From NCBI GenBank assembly GCA_019244295.1, contig JAFASX010000037.1:1-48251 (forward strand): a stretch of DNA of 48,251 nucleotides, given 5' to 3'. The notes under the pieces were generated by a model. That model saw only the letters and a list, made by a program, of their open reading frames with translations, was not told the DNA's origin and did not search any database. The position numbers were made by a program, and so were the translations under genes. Below, piece by piece: positions 1 to 7,603 of the stretch; position 1 is the stretch's first letter, and each line of letters begins with the position of its first letter. This DNA comes from Pseudonocardia sp. GTDB lineage: Bacteria > Actinomycetota > Actinomycetes > Mycobacteriales > Pseudonocardiaceae.

Positions 1-441
1 GATCGATTCGCCCGAGGCGCCCTGGCCCGACATATCCAGATTCGAGATCGCACGTGTGTGCATCCTGGGTGTATGCGGCCTGCCGCCTGCTGTGATATGG
101 ATCATGTTGAGGATTACGCCCGTGGCGGGCTGACGATCCGGATCAACATCGGCCCGGAATGTGGTTTGCATCACCCGTATAAGGACCGTGGTTGGCGGTT
201 GACCCAACCTGAACCCGGAATATTCCGGTGGGTCAGCCCACTCGGCCGAATCTATGTCACCCGGGGGGAACCGGTGATGCCCCCGTTACCGGCGCCCCGG
301 CCACGACCCACCCAACCTGACCAGGGTAACCCGCTGCCGCTGTGCGACGACCCGATCCTGCCGCCAACAACCAGCCTCGCACCCGAACCGGAGCCTCAAC
401 CACCACCACAACCCAACGACCCCGACCCGCCGCCGTTCTGA
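1..441 (+). CDS. HNH endonuclease of the 13E12/DUF222 type, C-terminal fragment
   Basis: The reading frame is open from the first base of the window, so the gene starts outside it and only the last 146 residues are seen. They hold the HNH nuclease end typical of 13E12-repeat (DUF222) proteins: a cysteine pair around CVHPGC, the CDMDHV motif with its metal-binding His, a CGLHH motif and a GW a few residues on. After this comes a Pro-rich tail of about 50 residues that ends at the stop. Such proteins are multi-copy in mycobacteria and relatives and are often found near mobile DNA; their biological role is poorly defined. The first ATG in frame is at 58, but the homology begins before it, so 58 is not the real start. 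Confidence 0.8.
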   Translation, partial: DRFARGALARHIQIRDRTCVHPGCMRPAACCDMDHVEDYARGGLTIRINIGPECGLHHPYKDRGWRLTQPEPGIFRWVSPLGRIYVTRGEPVMPPLPAPRPRPTQPDQGNPLPLCDDPILPPTTSLAPEPEPQPPPQPNDPDPPPF

Positions 442-737
442 CCAGCAACAACCAGCGCCACGCCAGGAAAACCCAGCTCGCCCTACAAGCCACCGGGCAC
501 GGGCTGGTGCGCGCCGGCCGCCACGAGAGCGCGGATGTGTTCCACCAGTTTCGCGGTGTTCGCGCAGGGCCGGTGGCGGCGTGGGCGTACTCCGTCATGA
601 CCTTGCCGCATCCCGCGGAAAGATCGCCACCGAGCGGCGCAAGCGGATCCAGATCACAGCTGTGGCCAGCTTACTCACACCACCGTGACTATTACCGCCA
701 CAGCATCACTAAGACCGGCTACCAACAGGTCTTGGCG
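442..737. other. stretch without a recognisable gene
   Basis: Short open frames exist on both strands, but none has a ribosome binding site, a known motif or a convincing amino acid composition. The stretch lies between the HNH gene and a transposase remnant and is probably debris of earlier insertions. Confidence 0.4.
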
Positions 738-754
738 CAATGCCGCGTAGCTTA
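738..754. repeat. CAATGCCGCGTA repeat, copy 1
   Basis: The sequence CAATGCCGCGTAGCTTA occurs here and, with one change, at 2881-2897. Its first 12 bases recur exactly and inverted at 2930-2941. This copy abuts the broken end of the transposase remnant that reads leftward from 1044, so it looks like a terminal inverted repeat of an insertion element. No matching transposase is seen. Confidence 0.5.
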
Positions 755-1044
755 GGGGCCGAATCGTTGTCCGTGACACACCGGTAGCGTTATGAACGGC
801 CGTGATTCCGTCAGGCCCCCGATTTCGCCTCAGCCCCCAGTACTAGACGACGATCACGCTCATTCAACCGAGGCAACAAATCCGCCAAACGCGCTTGCAT
901 CGCCTGAAACCCGACCGCACCACAGAACCGCTCGGGGCCGATCCAACCATGCCCATACGACTTCAGGCAGACCACGAAGTTGACAGTGCCCTGTGGAGCA
1001 ACGCCGTGACCAGCACGAACATAATACTTTGCACTTCGCCGCAA
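755..1044 (-). pseudogene. ISAzo13-family transposase, N-terminal remnant
   Basis: On the minus strand, residues near the end of a 77-codon frame (RLNERDRRLVLGAEA) match the conserved opening of ISAzo13-family transposases. The frame ends at 811. The next conserved stretch (AVHNATGVSRTTI, where the family has its helix-turn-helix AVARATGVSRTTV-like segment) continues in another frame down to about 757, so a frameshift separates the two. The match then stops at the CAATGCC repeat at 738-754. Everything after the DNA-binding N-terminus is missing, so this is a dead fragment. The assignment rests on remembered family motifs, not on a search. Confidence 0.55.
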
Positions 1045-1062
1045 CTTCAGGAGAACTGGACC

Positions 1063-2204
1063 TTAGGAGATGGTCTGGCTGGTTGGGGTGATGGTGATCT
1101 GTGAGTGTTCTAGGGTGGTTTTCCGGTGGCTGCCCAGGAGCGGAATGCTGCTTCGGCTTCGTCCCACAGGCGGCGGGGGCCATGTTGGCGGATCGGGTGG
1201 GGGCTGGGTGAGCTGTCGTATCGGGCCACAGCTCATGATCCGTTGGTGGGGTCGAGTAGCCATAGTAGGTGGTGTTTGCGGTCGGTGGGTGGTTGGTTGG
1301 TGTTCCCGGACGCAGCGGGGTACGCGTGTGCCAATGGCCCATCGGACATTGTGGTCTTCGGTGATGCGCCAAGGTTTGAGGGTGGTGGTGGAGCGCTCGG
1401 CGGCGGGTCGTCGGGGTCGAGGTGAGCAAGGGTCCATTCTGGGGTGCGCTGGCCGCGCAGGGCCATGAAACCGATCCGACCGACGACCCGGCCGGTCGCG
1501 AGGCCGTCTTTGTCCACAGTGAAACGTACCAGGGCTACGCTGCCGCCGAAGTCGGTCCGCATCGGGGTCACGATCACCCCGCCCACTCTGGTCTGGGCGA
1601 CCCAGGAATAAGGAAGCTCATCCACCCGCCCAGCGGCGGTGGAGATCACCCGGTCATAGGGTGCCTTGCTCGGGTGGCCCTGGGCACCGTGGCCGGTCAG
1701 CACGGTCACGGGCAACCCGCTAGCGTCCAGGGTCGCGCGGGCGGAGGTGGCCAACCCGGAGTCGATCTCGATGGTGATGATGTTGGGTGCACCCAGGCGA
1801 GCGGCCAGCAGCGCAGCGGTGTAGCCCGTGCCGGTGCCGATCTCCAACACCGTGTGGCCGTCGTGAACATCAAGGGCGGCCAGCATGCTCAGCACTAGAT
1901 CTGGCTTACTGGCCGAGCTGGTGCACACCTCTCCATGGGTATCCGGCCAGCGGGTCGTGCCGTCATCGAACTGGATGAGCACCGGCGCATTGCGGTAGAC
2001 CGCCCTCAGCCACCGCTCGGGGTCCTCCTCACGACTGAGAGGTTGCGGCCTGCCCTGCTCATCGTCCATCCACACCCGCGCTGGCAGGAAGACGTGGCGG
2101 GGCACCGCCAGAAACGCGTTCCGCCACTCCGCTGGCACCGCGTCGGCTGAGTCCAACTCAGCGATAAGCCGCTCAATCATCATCACCCGCCTCATCGTCG
2201 TCAT
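1063..2204 (-). pseudogene. decayed PCMT-type methyltransferase, RiPP-associated kind
   Basis: The first two thirds (2204 down to about 1440) encode an intact S-adenosylmethionine methyltransferase of the protein-L-isoaspartate methyltransferase fold. It has the opening WRNAFLAVPRHVFLP, the SAM motif VLEIGTGTGYTAALLAARLG, then YDRVISTAA and GGVIVTPM. This form is familiar from clusters of ribosomally made, ATP-grasp- or FxLD-type modified peptides. The C-terminal domain is broken. PWRITEDHNVRWAIGTRVP lies in a second frame (about 1318-1374), LLWLLDPTNGS returns to the first, a TGA at 1233 stands where the family has Trp, HGPRRLWDEAEAAF follows in the same frame, and another stop (1110) and frame change come before the end near 1063. 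Several independent lesions argue for decay rather than sequencing error. If expressed at all, it would be a 323-residue protein ending at 1233. Confidence 0.65.
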
Positions 2205-2217
2205 CGTCTGTTAGGGG

Positions 2218-2310
2218 CTAACCAGACTTCGCGAATTCTTTCGGGTCAAGTTGCTTGGCGCTGTCCGGGTGAACATCACCGTCACGGGTTGAATCGTGCT
2301 TACCCACCAT
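2218..2310 (-). CDS. 30-residue peptide upstream of the methyltransferase
   Basis: A small minus-strand frame starts with ATG at 2310, preceded by AAGGAG six bases before the start, one of the clearest ribosome binding sites in this part of the window. It encodes 30 residues that are rich in Asp, Lys and His and end in DPKEFAKSG. The stop lies 13 bases before the methyltransferase frame. Position and size fit a precursor peptide for the RiPP-type methyltransferase, but it has no core that I recognise and no Cys, and no ATP-grasp ligase or lanthionine synthase gene is nearby. It could be the truncated or still translated relic of a peptide cluster. Confidence 0.45.
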   Translation of the reverse strand: MVGKHDSTRDGDVHPDSAKQLDPKEFAKSG

Positions 2311-2334
2311 TCACTCCTTGCCTTGATCGAGCCA

Positions 2335-2366
2335 GAGGACAGCGAGCAGCCTGAGGACAGCGAGCA
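2335..2366. repeat. 18-bp tandem duplication, partial second copy
   Basis: GAGGACAGCGAGCA is repeated at 2335-2348 and 2353-2366, an 18-bp period just upstream of the small peptide gene. It is one of several short tandem duplications in the window. Confidence 0.7.
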
Positions 2367-2409
2367 TCGGTTCGAAGAATTGTCCCAAGTGGCCCTCACC
2401 GGGGCACTG

Positions 2410-2637
2410 TCAGGTTGACGGGCTGGGGTGTTCGGTTGCCTGGCGGTGGGAGGGCCAGACTGGGTTCGTGGATGTCAGGTCGCCGCCGACCCCGACCAGG
2501 GTGCCGGTGCGATCTCCGGGTAACCGGGTTACCAGCGGATGCGATGTCCACCGCCAGATCCCGCGACCATGCGCTAAGGTCACCCGCCGGAAAAGTGCGC
2601 CTCGATCTGGTCGGACAGAAGGCTCAGCACCCGTCAT
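2410..2637 (-). CDS. possible small hypothetical protein
   Basis: A 75-codon minus-strand frame lies upstream of the 30-residue peptide. Its composition (few Cys, ordinary hydrophobic content, a stretch GALFRRVTLAHGRGIWRW) is more protein-like than that of the overlapping plus-strand frames. A GGGAGG sits directly against the ATG, too close for a normal ribosome binding site. I recognise no family. It may equally be non-coding debris, as the rest of 2311-2800 holds nothing else I can name. Confidence 0.2.
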   Translation of the reverse strand: MTGAEPSVRPDRGALFRRVTLAHGRGIWRWTSHPLVTRLPGDRTGTLVGVGGDLTSTNPVWPSHRQATEHPSPST

Positions 2638-2801
2638 CCTCCCAGCTCAGGAGTTTTTCCCTACTGGTCTGGGATGGTGAGGGCGCGGTCGGCCGCCACC
2701 GTGGCAAGCGGGTCCATCGCAACGGTGATTCAGGGTCCCTTTGGGTTTCCGGTTTGCTCAACCGATCCAACGCGTCGGGGCCGTAATCAAATAATTGTTA
2801 A

Positions 2802-2879
2802 TTGGATGGAGAGCTCCCAAAACACGAACTCGCACGATTTGTCGCCGCGACCGAACTCGAAATCACCGTCTCCCACTAC
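2802..2879 (+). pseudogene. ISAzo13-family transposase, C-terminal scrap
   Basis: Twenty-six codons on the plus strand contain KHELARFVAATELEITVSHY. This resembles the catalytic-domain segment of ISAzo13-family transposases (ELARFAADTGLEITVCH, normally followed by PPGTSKWNKIEHRL). The match ends exactly where the CAATGCCACGTA repeat begins at 2881, so the repeat element seems to have interrupted it. It lies on the opposite strand to the remnant at 755-1044, so the two need not come from one copy. Confidence 0.4.
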
Positions 2880-2880
2880 G

Positions 2881-2941
2881 CAATGCCACGTAGCTTAAGT
2901 TGATCGTGTTGTTGGTCTTGGTAAGGAGTTACGCGGCATTG
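2881..2941. repeat. 61-bp mini-element with 12-bp inverted ends
   Basis: The stretch begins CAATGCCACGTA and ends TACGCGGCATTG, inverted repeats with one mismatch and 37 bases between them. A third, exact copy of the end lies at 738-749. The size, the inverted ends and the fact that a transposase scrap stops at its left edge suggest a miniature inverted-repeat element or the fused ends of a lost insertion sequence. No target-site duplication is visible at its flanks. Confidence 0.45.
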
Positions 2942-3073
2942 GGTCTTGATGAGCTTGCTAGATGGTTGCGTTCAATGGTGGTGATTCATTGAGCGCGGGC
3001 GCGTTACCGGGAGCGAGCGCTCAGCCATGAGGTGGTGCGGCGGTTCCGGAAGGACCTCACTCGGGCGGAGTGA
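2906..3073 (+). pseudogene. unidentified broken frame
   Basis: One plus-strand frame reads SYAALGLDELARWLRSM, meets a TGA at 2990, and then continues with a charged, helix-like stretch (RYRERALSHEVVRRFRKDL) to a second stop at 3071. Both halves look like protein and share a frame, which suggests a gene killed by a nonsense change. I cannot name the family. The segment overlaps the mini-element at 2881-2941. Confidence 0.2.
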
Positions 3074-3084
3074 TCCCTGGCTGG

Positions 3085-3360
3085 TCAGGCGGCGAGCAGC
3101 AGCGCGCGACCGGACTCGGTCAGCCTCGCCAGTGCGGGGGAGTGGCCTTCGGCGGTAATCAGGCCGGCACTGACCAGTCGCAGCCCGACGAACTGGTCGG
3201 CGCAGCAGTACCCGTCAATAGTCAGTGTGCTACAGCTATGCCCGGAGACCATGCACCGGCCGGCGGCGACCGCCTTCAGCACTGCTCGATCCCGGTTGCT
3301 CAGCTGGATGATGGTGACGTCCATGACCAAAGGATCCGCCGCTTCGGCCGCGCGTACCAT
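3085..3360 (-). CDS. small winged-helix-like protein
   Basis: A 91-residue protein with a compact domain from about residue 20 to the end: LSNRDRAVLKAVAAGRC, a central LTIDGYCC with a Cys pair, then AGLITAEGHSPALARLT and SGRALLLAA. The pattern of a helical start and an 'AGLI ... ARLTESGRALL' end resembles the wing of MarR-like DNA-binding domains, and similar small proteins are common in Pseudonocardiaceae-type genomes. The start is uncertain: ATG at 3360 or the ATG at 3324, which removes 12 poorly conserved-looking residues. Neither has a good ribosome binding site. Function unknown; a regulator is an inference. Confidence 0.5.
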   Translation of the reverse strand: MVRAAEAADPLVMDVTIIQLSNRDRAVLKAVAAGRCMVSGHSCSTLTIDGYCCADQFVGLRLVSAGLITAEGHSPALARLTESGRALLLAA

Positions 3361-3392
3361 TGAGTGGCCACTAAATTTACGAAGGCAAACCC

Positions 3393-3689
3393 TTAATTAG
3401 CCGCGGGGTAAACCCCGACCCACAGCCCGGGTGTTTGGTCGCCTGGGCGGACTCGCGGCACCGCCCGGAGGCTGGGGCGTAGAGCGTTATCGGCCCAGGT
3501 AGCGGCGGAGTAGCTAGTGGACGTCGTCGCGGGTACTGATCTTTCGGCGGCTGCGGCGGGCACGACGGCCGAGGTGCGTCGGCCGTGCTTGGTCACATAC
3601 ACGGTTTCGTCGATGTACTCGGCCCGGTTGGTGATCTCCGAAAGCCGCGCGCGGGCCTCCGCCAGGGACATCTCCGCGGTTATGTACAT
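3393..3689 (-). CDS. Phd/YefM-like antitoxin, probably with altered C-terminus
   Basis: From the ATG at 3689 the protein opens with a typical Phd/YefM DNA-binding domain: MYITAEMSLAEARARLSEI, then YIDETVYVTKHGRRTSAVVPAA. In this family the N-terminal domain binds operator DNA and the C-terminus wraps the toxin. After residue 50 the sequence turns into a low-complexity tail unlike the usual acidic toxin-binding helix, so the C-terminus may have been changed by a frameshift. No RelE, Doc or PIN toxin gene lies on either side, so this is an orphan. A longer frame upstream (to 3746) overlaps the exporter gene and is less likely. A perfect palindrome sits on the start codon. Confidence 0.55.
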   Translation of the reverse strand: MYITAEMSLAEARARLSEITNRAEYIDETVYVTKHGRRTSAVVPAAAAERSVPATTSTSYSAATWADNALRPSLRAVPRVRPGDQTPGLWVGVYPAAN

Positions 3690-3691
3690 AA
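3680..3691. promoter_or_regulatory. palindrome TTATGTACATAA over the antitoxin start
   Basis: A perfect 12-bp AT-rich palindrome covers the start codon of the Phd-like gene in otherwise GC-rich DNA. Antitoxins of this family repress their own genes by binding such sites, so this is a candidate operator. Binding is inferred only. Confidence 0.4.
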
Positions 3692-3738
3692 ACGTACAGA
3701 CGGTGTTGTCGATGACCAGGCCGACAACCCTGAGGGGG

Positions 3739-5412
3739 CTAGCCAATCTCGATCACGACGAATTCCGCTTCGGCGGCCATGCGTCGCTGGCGCAAGAACA
3801 GCGCGAGGATGGCACCGATGAGGGTGAAGGCCCCGGCAATCAGGAACGCATTGCTGTAGGCCTGGGCTTGGATTTGCAGCTTGAGTTGTTGCCACACTGG
3901 GATGAGCCCACCGCGCCCATGCTGTTGCATGCTCAGTATGAGCGGGTTGATGTTCGCGCCGGCGCCGCTGATAAGCGCGGATCGGGAGGCCATCAGCTGG
4001 GCCTGCTGCGTGGTAGCCAGTGCGTTGAGCGCCGCGAGGCCGAACGCGGCCGAGCAGCGCTGCACCAGGGTGTTGAAGGCGCTACCAAAGCTGGTGTACC
4101 GCGGCGGCAGCACAGACAGCCCGGCGGTCATGATGGGCATCATGGCCATCCCGTTACCCAGCCCCCGGATACACGTCCACCAGATGACCTCGGCGTGGGT
4201 CATGTCGGCGTTGATCGCGGAGAGCAGGTAGGTGCCGTAGGCGGCGATCGACAGCCCGACGGCGGCGAGCCAGCGCGGCCCGATCTTGTCGAATAGCCGA
4301 CCGGCGATGGGCATTAGTACCGCCATCACCAGAGACTCAGGCAGCAGGAGCAGCCCGGAGTTGAACGCCGTGATGTTCTGCCCCTCCTGCAGGAACACCG
4401 GTAGGAAGAACAACATCGCGAACAGCCCGATGGACAGCGCTGAGATCAGCAACAGCGAGTTCACGAACGGCCAGTACGTCAGGATGCGCACGTCCAGCAG
4501 CGGTTGCTCAGTGCTCAGCTCGATCGCCACGAACAAAGCCAGCAGGTTGATCCCGAGCGCGGCGAGGATCAACACTCGGTAGCTGGTCCAACCCCACTGC
4601 TGACCTTCGGAGACGGCCAGCAGCAGGGCGAAGGCCCCGACCGCGATACAGACGAACCCAGGCAGGTCGAATTTGCGGCTCGGTGACCCCGCGAACCGGG
4701 GCAGTACCACCATCGCCGCGAGCGCGCCGATCACCCCGACCGGGGCGTTGACGAAAAAGATCAGCCGCCAGCTGAAGTTGTCCACCAAGTAGCCACCCAG
4801 GGTCGGCCCTATCGCCGGCGCCACCACGATGCCAAGGCCGTACATCCCCATCGCGGTGCCGATCTTCTCTTTCGGCACCATCCGGTACAGCATGGTCAGA
4901 CAGGTGACCGGGATGATCCCACCCGGAATGGCCTGCAGGATCCGATACACGATCATGCTGTCCAGCCCGTTGGCCAGGCCGCACAGCACCGAGGACGCCG
5001 AGAACGCGATCAGCGAGATCAAGTACAGCCTTCGCAGGCCGAGTCGGTCACCCAGCCAGGCGCTGGTCGGCACGACCACACCCAGACACAGGGTGTAGAC
5101 GTTGGAAACCCACTGGATGTCTTCCGTGGACACCCCGAACTCGGTCTGCATCGTCGGGATCGCCACGTTGATGATGCTGGTGTCCAGCACCGACATGAAC
5201 ATTCCGACCACTAGTACCACCAGCGGCAGCCCCCACTTGGCGGTCTGCTTGCCTGCCGGCGCGGCGGGTACCGGCGCGGCGGGTACCGGCGTGTGGCCGT
5301 GCGGCGCGATCACGGCGGTCGAGTCGCGATCTAGCACCTGCGTGGTGGAATCGGACGCGGTCGTGCCCGCGGCGAGAGCCGGTTCGCTCTCGGTCGTTGC
5401 GCCTCTGCTCAC
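3739..5412 (-). CDS. DHA2-type MFS multidrug exporter
   Basis: A 557-residue inner-membrane transporter of the EmrB/QacA drug:H+ antiporter subfamily, which normally has 14 membrane helices. After a Pro/Ala-rich cytoplasmic tail of about 60 residues comes helix 1 with the motif LDTSIINVAIPTM, then motif A (GDRLGLRRLYL) between helices 2 and 3 and motif C of drug antiporters (GLGIVVAPAIGPTLGG) in helix 5. It is expected to expel hydrophobic drugs using the proton gradient. It diverges from a TetR regulator at 5542, with palindromes between them, which is the usual layout of an inducible efflux pair. The substrate cannot be read from sequence. Confidence 0.9.
   Translation of the reverse strand: MSRGATTESEPALAAGTTASDSTTQVLDRDSTAVIAPHGHTPVPAAPVPAAPAGKQTAKWGLPLVVLVVGMFMSVLDTSIINVAIPTMQTEFGVSTEDIQWVSNVYTLCLGVVVPTSAWLGDRLGLRRLYLISLIAFSASSVLCGLANGLDSMIVYRILQAIPGGIIPVTCLTMLYRMVPKEKIGTAMGMYGLGIVVAPAIGPTLGGYLVDNFSWRLIFFVNAPVGVIGALAAMVVLPRFAGSPSRKFDLPGFVCIAVGAFALLLAVSEGQQWGWTSYRVLILAALGINLLALFVAIELSTEQPLLDVRILTYWPFVNSLLLISALSIGLFAMLFFLPVFLQEGQNITAFNSGLLLLPESLVMAVLMPIAGRLFDKIGPRWLAAVGLSIAAYGTYLLSAINADMTHAEVIWWTCIRGLGNGMAMMPIMTAGLSVLPPRYTSFGSAFNTLVQRCSAAFGLAALNALATTQQAQLMASRSALISGAGANINPLILSMQQHGRGGLIPVWQQLKLQIQAQAYSNAFLIAGAFTLIGAILALFLRQRRMAAEAEFVVIEIG
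5258..5287. repeat. 15-bp in-frame tandem duplication
   Basis: Two perfect copies of a 15-bp unit (5258-5272, 5273-5287) encode the repeated VPAAP in the exporter's N-terminal tail. The length keeps the reading frame. Confidence 0.85.
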
Positions 5413-5440
5413 CGTCGATCACCCGCCAACATCGAACCAG

Positions 5441-5468
5441 GTCAGTAAGCTGACTGACTAACCAGTCA
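5441..5468. promoter_or_regulatory. candidate TetR operator between exporter and regulator
   Basis: Two perfect inverted repeats overlap here: GTCAG-TAAG-CTGAC (5441-5454) and TGACTG-ACTAAC-CAGTCA (5451-5468). They lie 30-50 bases upstream of the exporter start and 75-100 bases upstream of tetR, where a repressor could control both genes. A further GTAC-rich palindromic stretch follows at about 5479-5490. Confidence 0.55.
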
Positions 5469-5541
5469 ATGAATAGAGTACGGTACGTACTTCATTTGTG
5501 TCTACAGCGGTCCTTGAGCGTCTCGACGTTACGATAGCGCG

Positions 5542-6126
5542 ATGCCCTCAGATGCGATGCCCGCAAAACGGAGCGAACTGGCCACGTGGCGTCGTGAGCA
5601 GATCATCGACTCGGCGATGTCGGTCTTCGGTGGCAAGGGAGTCGACGCGGCGAGCATGAAGGACGTCGCGATGGCGGCCGGGGTCACCCAAGGCCTGCTC
5701 TACCACTACTTCGCCGGCAAAGAGGCGCTGGTGGTAGCGGTGATCGCCGAGCGGGGTTTCCTGCCCGAGCTGCGCCGGCTGCTGTCCGCCGCGGCCGATC
5801 GCCCGGCGAGCGAGGTGCTGCCGGAAGTCGTCGCCGGATTCGACAAGCTCCTGACCGCCCGCACCCCGTTGCTGGGTATGTTCCTGAGCGGGGCACACGG
5901 CAACCCGAAGATCAGAGCCGGGTTGGAGGCGGTGATCGCCGAGGGCCAGCGGCTGTTGGGTGAGTACCTCACCGCGCGAGTAGCCGCCGGCGAGCTGCAC
6001 GAGCACGAACCGTCGGCCGTGGCCCAGATGCTGCTCTGCTCGTCGTTGGTCACCGCGGTCATGGGCCTGTCATCGGACCCGCGCGCGAAAACGTCGATCC
6101 TGATTCACGGCCTGGCCGCTACGTGA
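5542..6126 (+). CDS. TetR-family transcriptional regulator
   Basis: A 194-residue regulator. Residues 14-60 form the TetR helix-turn-helix (RREQIIDSAMSVFGGKGVDA, then DVAMAAGVTQGLLYHYFAGKEAL). The rest is a helical ligand-binding and dimerisation domain. It is divergent from the DHA2 exporter and most probably represses it until a drug binds. A second ATG at 5557 is possible. TACGAT lies six bases before the first ATG, which would suit a leaderless transcript. Its 3' end overlaps the convergent PucR gene by 22 bases. Confidence 0.88.
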   Translation: MPSDAMPAKRSELATWRREQIIDSAMSVFGGKGVDAASMKDVAMAAGVTQGLLYHYFAGKEALVVAVIAERGFLPELRRLLSAAADRPASEVLPEVVAGFDKLLTARTPLLGMFLSGAHGNPKIRAGLEAVIAEGQRLLGEYLTARVAAGELHEHEPSAVAQMLLCSSLVTAVMGLSSDPRAKTSILIHGLAAT

Positions 6127-7433
6127 CACGATTGCGGCGGCTCAGCCCCCTCGAGCTCGAGTACGGTTGAGGTCCCGCTGATGCGTTGCCCGAGCAGCTC
6201 GCATGCCAGCAGAGCGACCTCGACGTCCAACCGTCCCTCCGACAGCGCCCGACCGCGCAGCTCCTCGGCTTTGCGCACACGGTAGTGGACAGTGTTCTTG
6301 TGTAGGTGTAGCTGGGCGGCGGCTTCGGTGAAGCTGCTACCCACGCGCAGGAACGTGTGGACTGTCTCGCGCAGCCGCGCGGCGGTCGGCTCGTTGGCGG
6401 CCAGGTCCCCGAGCACCCGGTGCACCCAGCGGCGCAGCTCGCTCGAGTGGTCGGTCAGCAGAGCCACGACCGCGACTTCGTCGAACGCCACGACCTGGGT
6501 GTTCTTCCCGGACGCCGCCTCGACGACGGCCCTGGCCCGCAGGGCCTCGCGAAATGTCGCGCGAAACCCTGCCAGCCCGGCCCCGGGAGCGCCCAAAGCG
6601 ATCCGCAGGCCCGGCAGCTCAGCCATTTTGTCGCGCAACTGGCTGATATCCGCGGTTGGTGGGGCGGACGCGCTGACCCACGCCCACATCGTGCGATCGT
6701 CCGTCAGCGTCGTCGTCGGTGTATGCCCAGTAGCCTGCTGCAGCAGCCAACTGGCGGTGCGCAATCCGAGAGCCGGGTTGGGTGCCTGTGCGCTGGCCCA
6801 GACGATGGCCGCCTGGTGCCATTCATCCATCCGCGTATCGAGGAGGTCTCCCGCCGATTGGGCGGTCAGCTTCTCGTTCTCCAGCACCATACGCAACCGG
6901 GCTGCCTGCGACGCGCCGACGCGGCTGTCCCACCGGCGCCGCTCGGAGTCGTAGATGCTGATCAACTCCGTGGTGACCTGATCAATGTACCGGTTGGTCC
7001 GCTGGGCGAGTTTGGCGGTGACCGCGAGTGCCTCCTCGGTGGTCAAGCCGAGCTGCCCGATATGGATCAGTGCCCGCTGCTCAAAGAAGTGTTCACCCAG
7101 ATGGTAGGCACGGATCAGCGCCTCCAGAGGGAGTTCGTGCTGCGCGAAGCGGCGGGCGTACTCAGCCGCCGCCGAGGGGACGGTGACTTGGTCCACCGGG
7201 ATTTGATGCGCCAGCATGTCCACGAACGTGATCAAGTTGGCTTGGACGCTGGCAACCAACAAGCGGTGCATGGTGTCGTCGTGTTGCCGGACCTCGGGAA
7301 TGACTTCCGCGAAGAACTCAGTTACCTGGGTGGCTACCTCTGGCAGGCCCGGCCCTACACAGCAGGCAACTTCTAGCACGACGTTGTCCATGCCGCACCC
7401 TAGCGCGGGCACCTGAGCAGTATGAATGCGCAT
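6105..7433 (-). CDS. PucR/CdaR-family transcriptional regulator
   Basis: A 442-residue protein with the layout of PucR-type activators: a helical N-terminal region (RsbRD-like, about residues 20-180), a middle domain with GLRIALGAPGAGLAGFRATFREAL typical of the CdaR GGDEF-like segment is split here as LRIALGAPGAG and FRATFREALRA, and a C-terminal helix-turn-helix (FTEAAAQLHLHKNTVHYRVR). Relatives control purine, sugar-acid or stress genes, but the target is not evident. The start may be the ATG at 7391 instead of 7433; the first 14 residues are not typical. The nearest downstream gene on its other side is the truncated ligase, divergent from it, which it may once have regulated. Confidence 0.85.
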   Translation of the reverse strand: MRIHTAQVPALGCGMDNVVLEVACCVGPGLPEVATQVTEFFAEVIPEVRQHDDTMHRLLVASVQANLITFVDMLAHQIPVDQVTVPSAAAEYARRFAQHELPLEALIRAYHLGEHFFEQRALIHIGQLGLTTEEALAVTAKLAQRTNRYIDQVTTELISIYDSERRRWDSRVGASQAARLRMVLENEKLTAQSAGDLLDTRMDEWHQAAIVWASAQAPNPALGLRTASWLLQQATGHTPTTTLTDDRTMWAWVSASAPPTADISQLRDKMAELPGLRIALGAPGAGLAGFRATFREALRARAVVEAASGKNTQVVAFDEVAVVALLTDHSSELRRWVHRVLGDLAANEPTAARLRETVHTFLRVGSSFTEAAAQLHLHKNTVHYRVRKAEELRGRALSEGRLDVEVALLACELLGQRISGTSTVLELEGAEPPQSCHVAARP

Positions 7434-7603
7434 ACCTACCCGTTCAGGTAAACTTCAGCACCCGCGTTCCGGGCCTCTTCGCGGCCGCGTGTGGCAAGGT
7501 CACAACGCCGCGCCCAGACTTCGTAACGTGATCCCATGGCCGCCGACGATGATCAGGTTCTAAGTTTTTTCCTACGGCGTCGGGGCGAGGTACGGAGCGC
7601 AGC

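Noticed and set aside
860..1437. Long minus-strand frames in this stretch that could be read as independent proteins
   Set aside because: Parts of them carry pieces of the methyltransferase C-terminal domain in shifted frames, so they are better explained as one decayed gene than as separate genes.
2410..2786. Plus-strand frames of 70-123 codons here
   Set aside because: They have no ribosome binding site, a composition typical of non-coding GC-rich DNA and no recognisable motif.
3517..4296. 259-codon plus-strand frame
   Set aside because: It lies antisense to the exporter and the antitoxin gene, has no motif or ribosome binding site, and follows the GC-rich third-position pattern of the opposite strand.
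6357..7376. 339-codon plus-strand frame
   Set aside because: It is antisense to the PucR regulator, whose domains are all recognisable on the minus strand.
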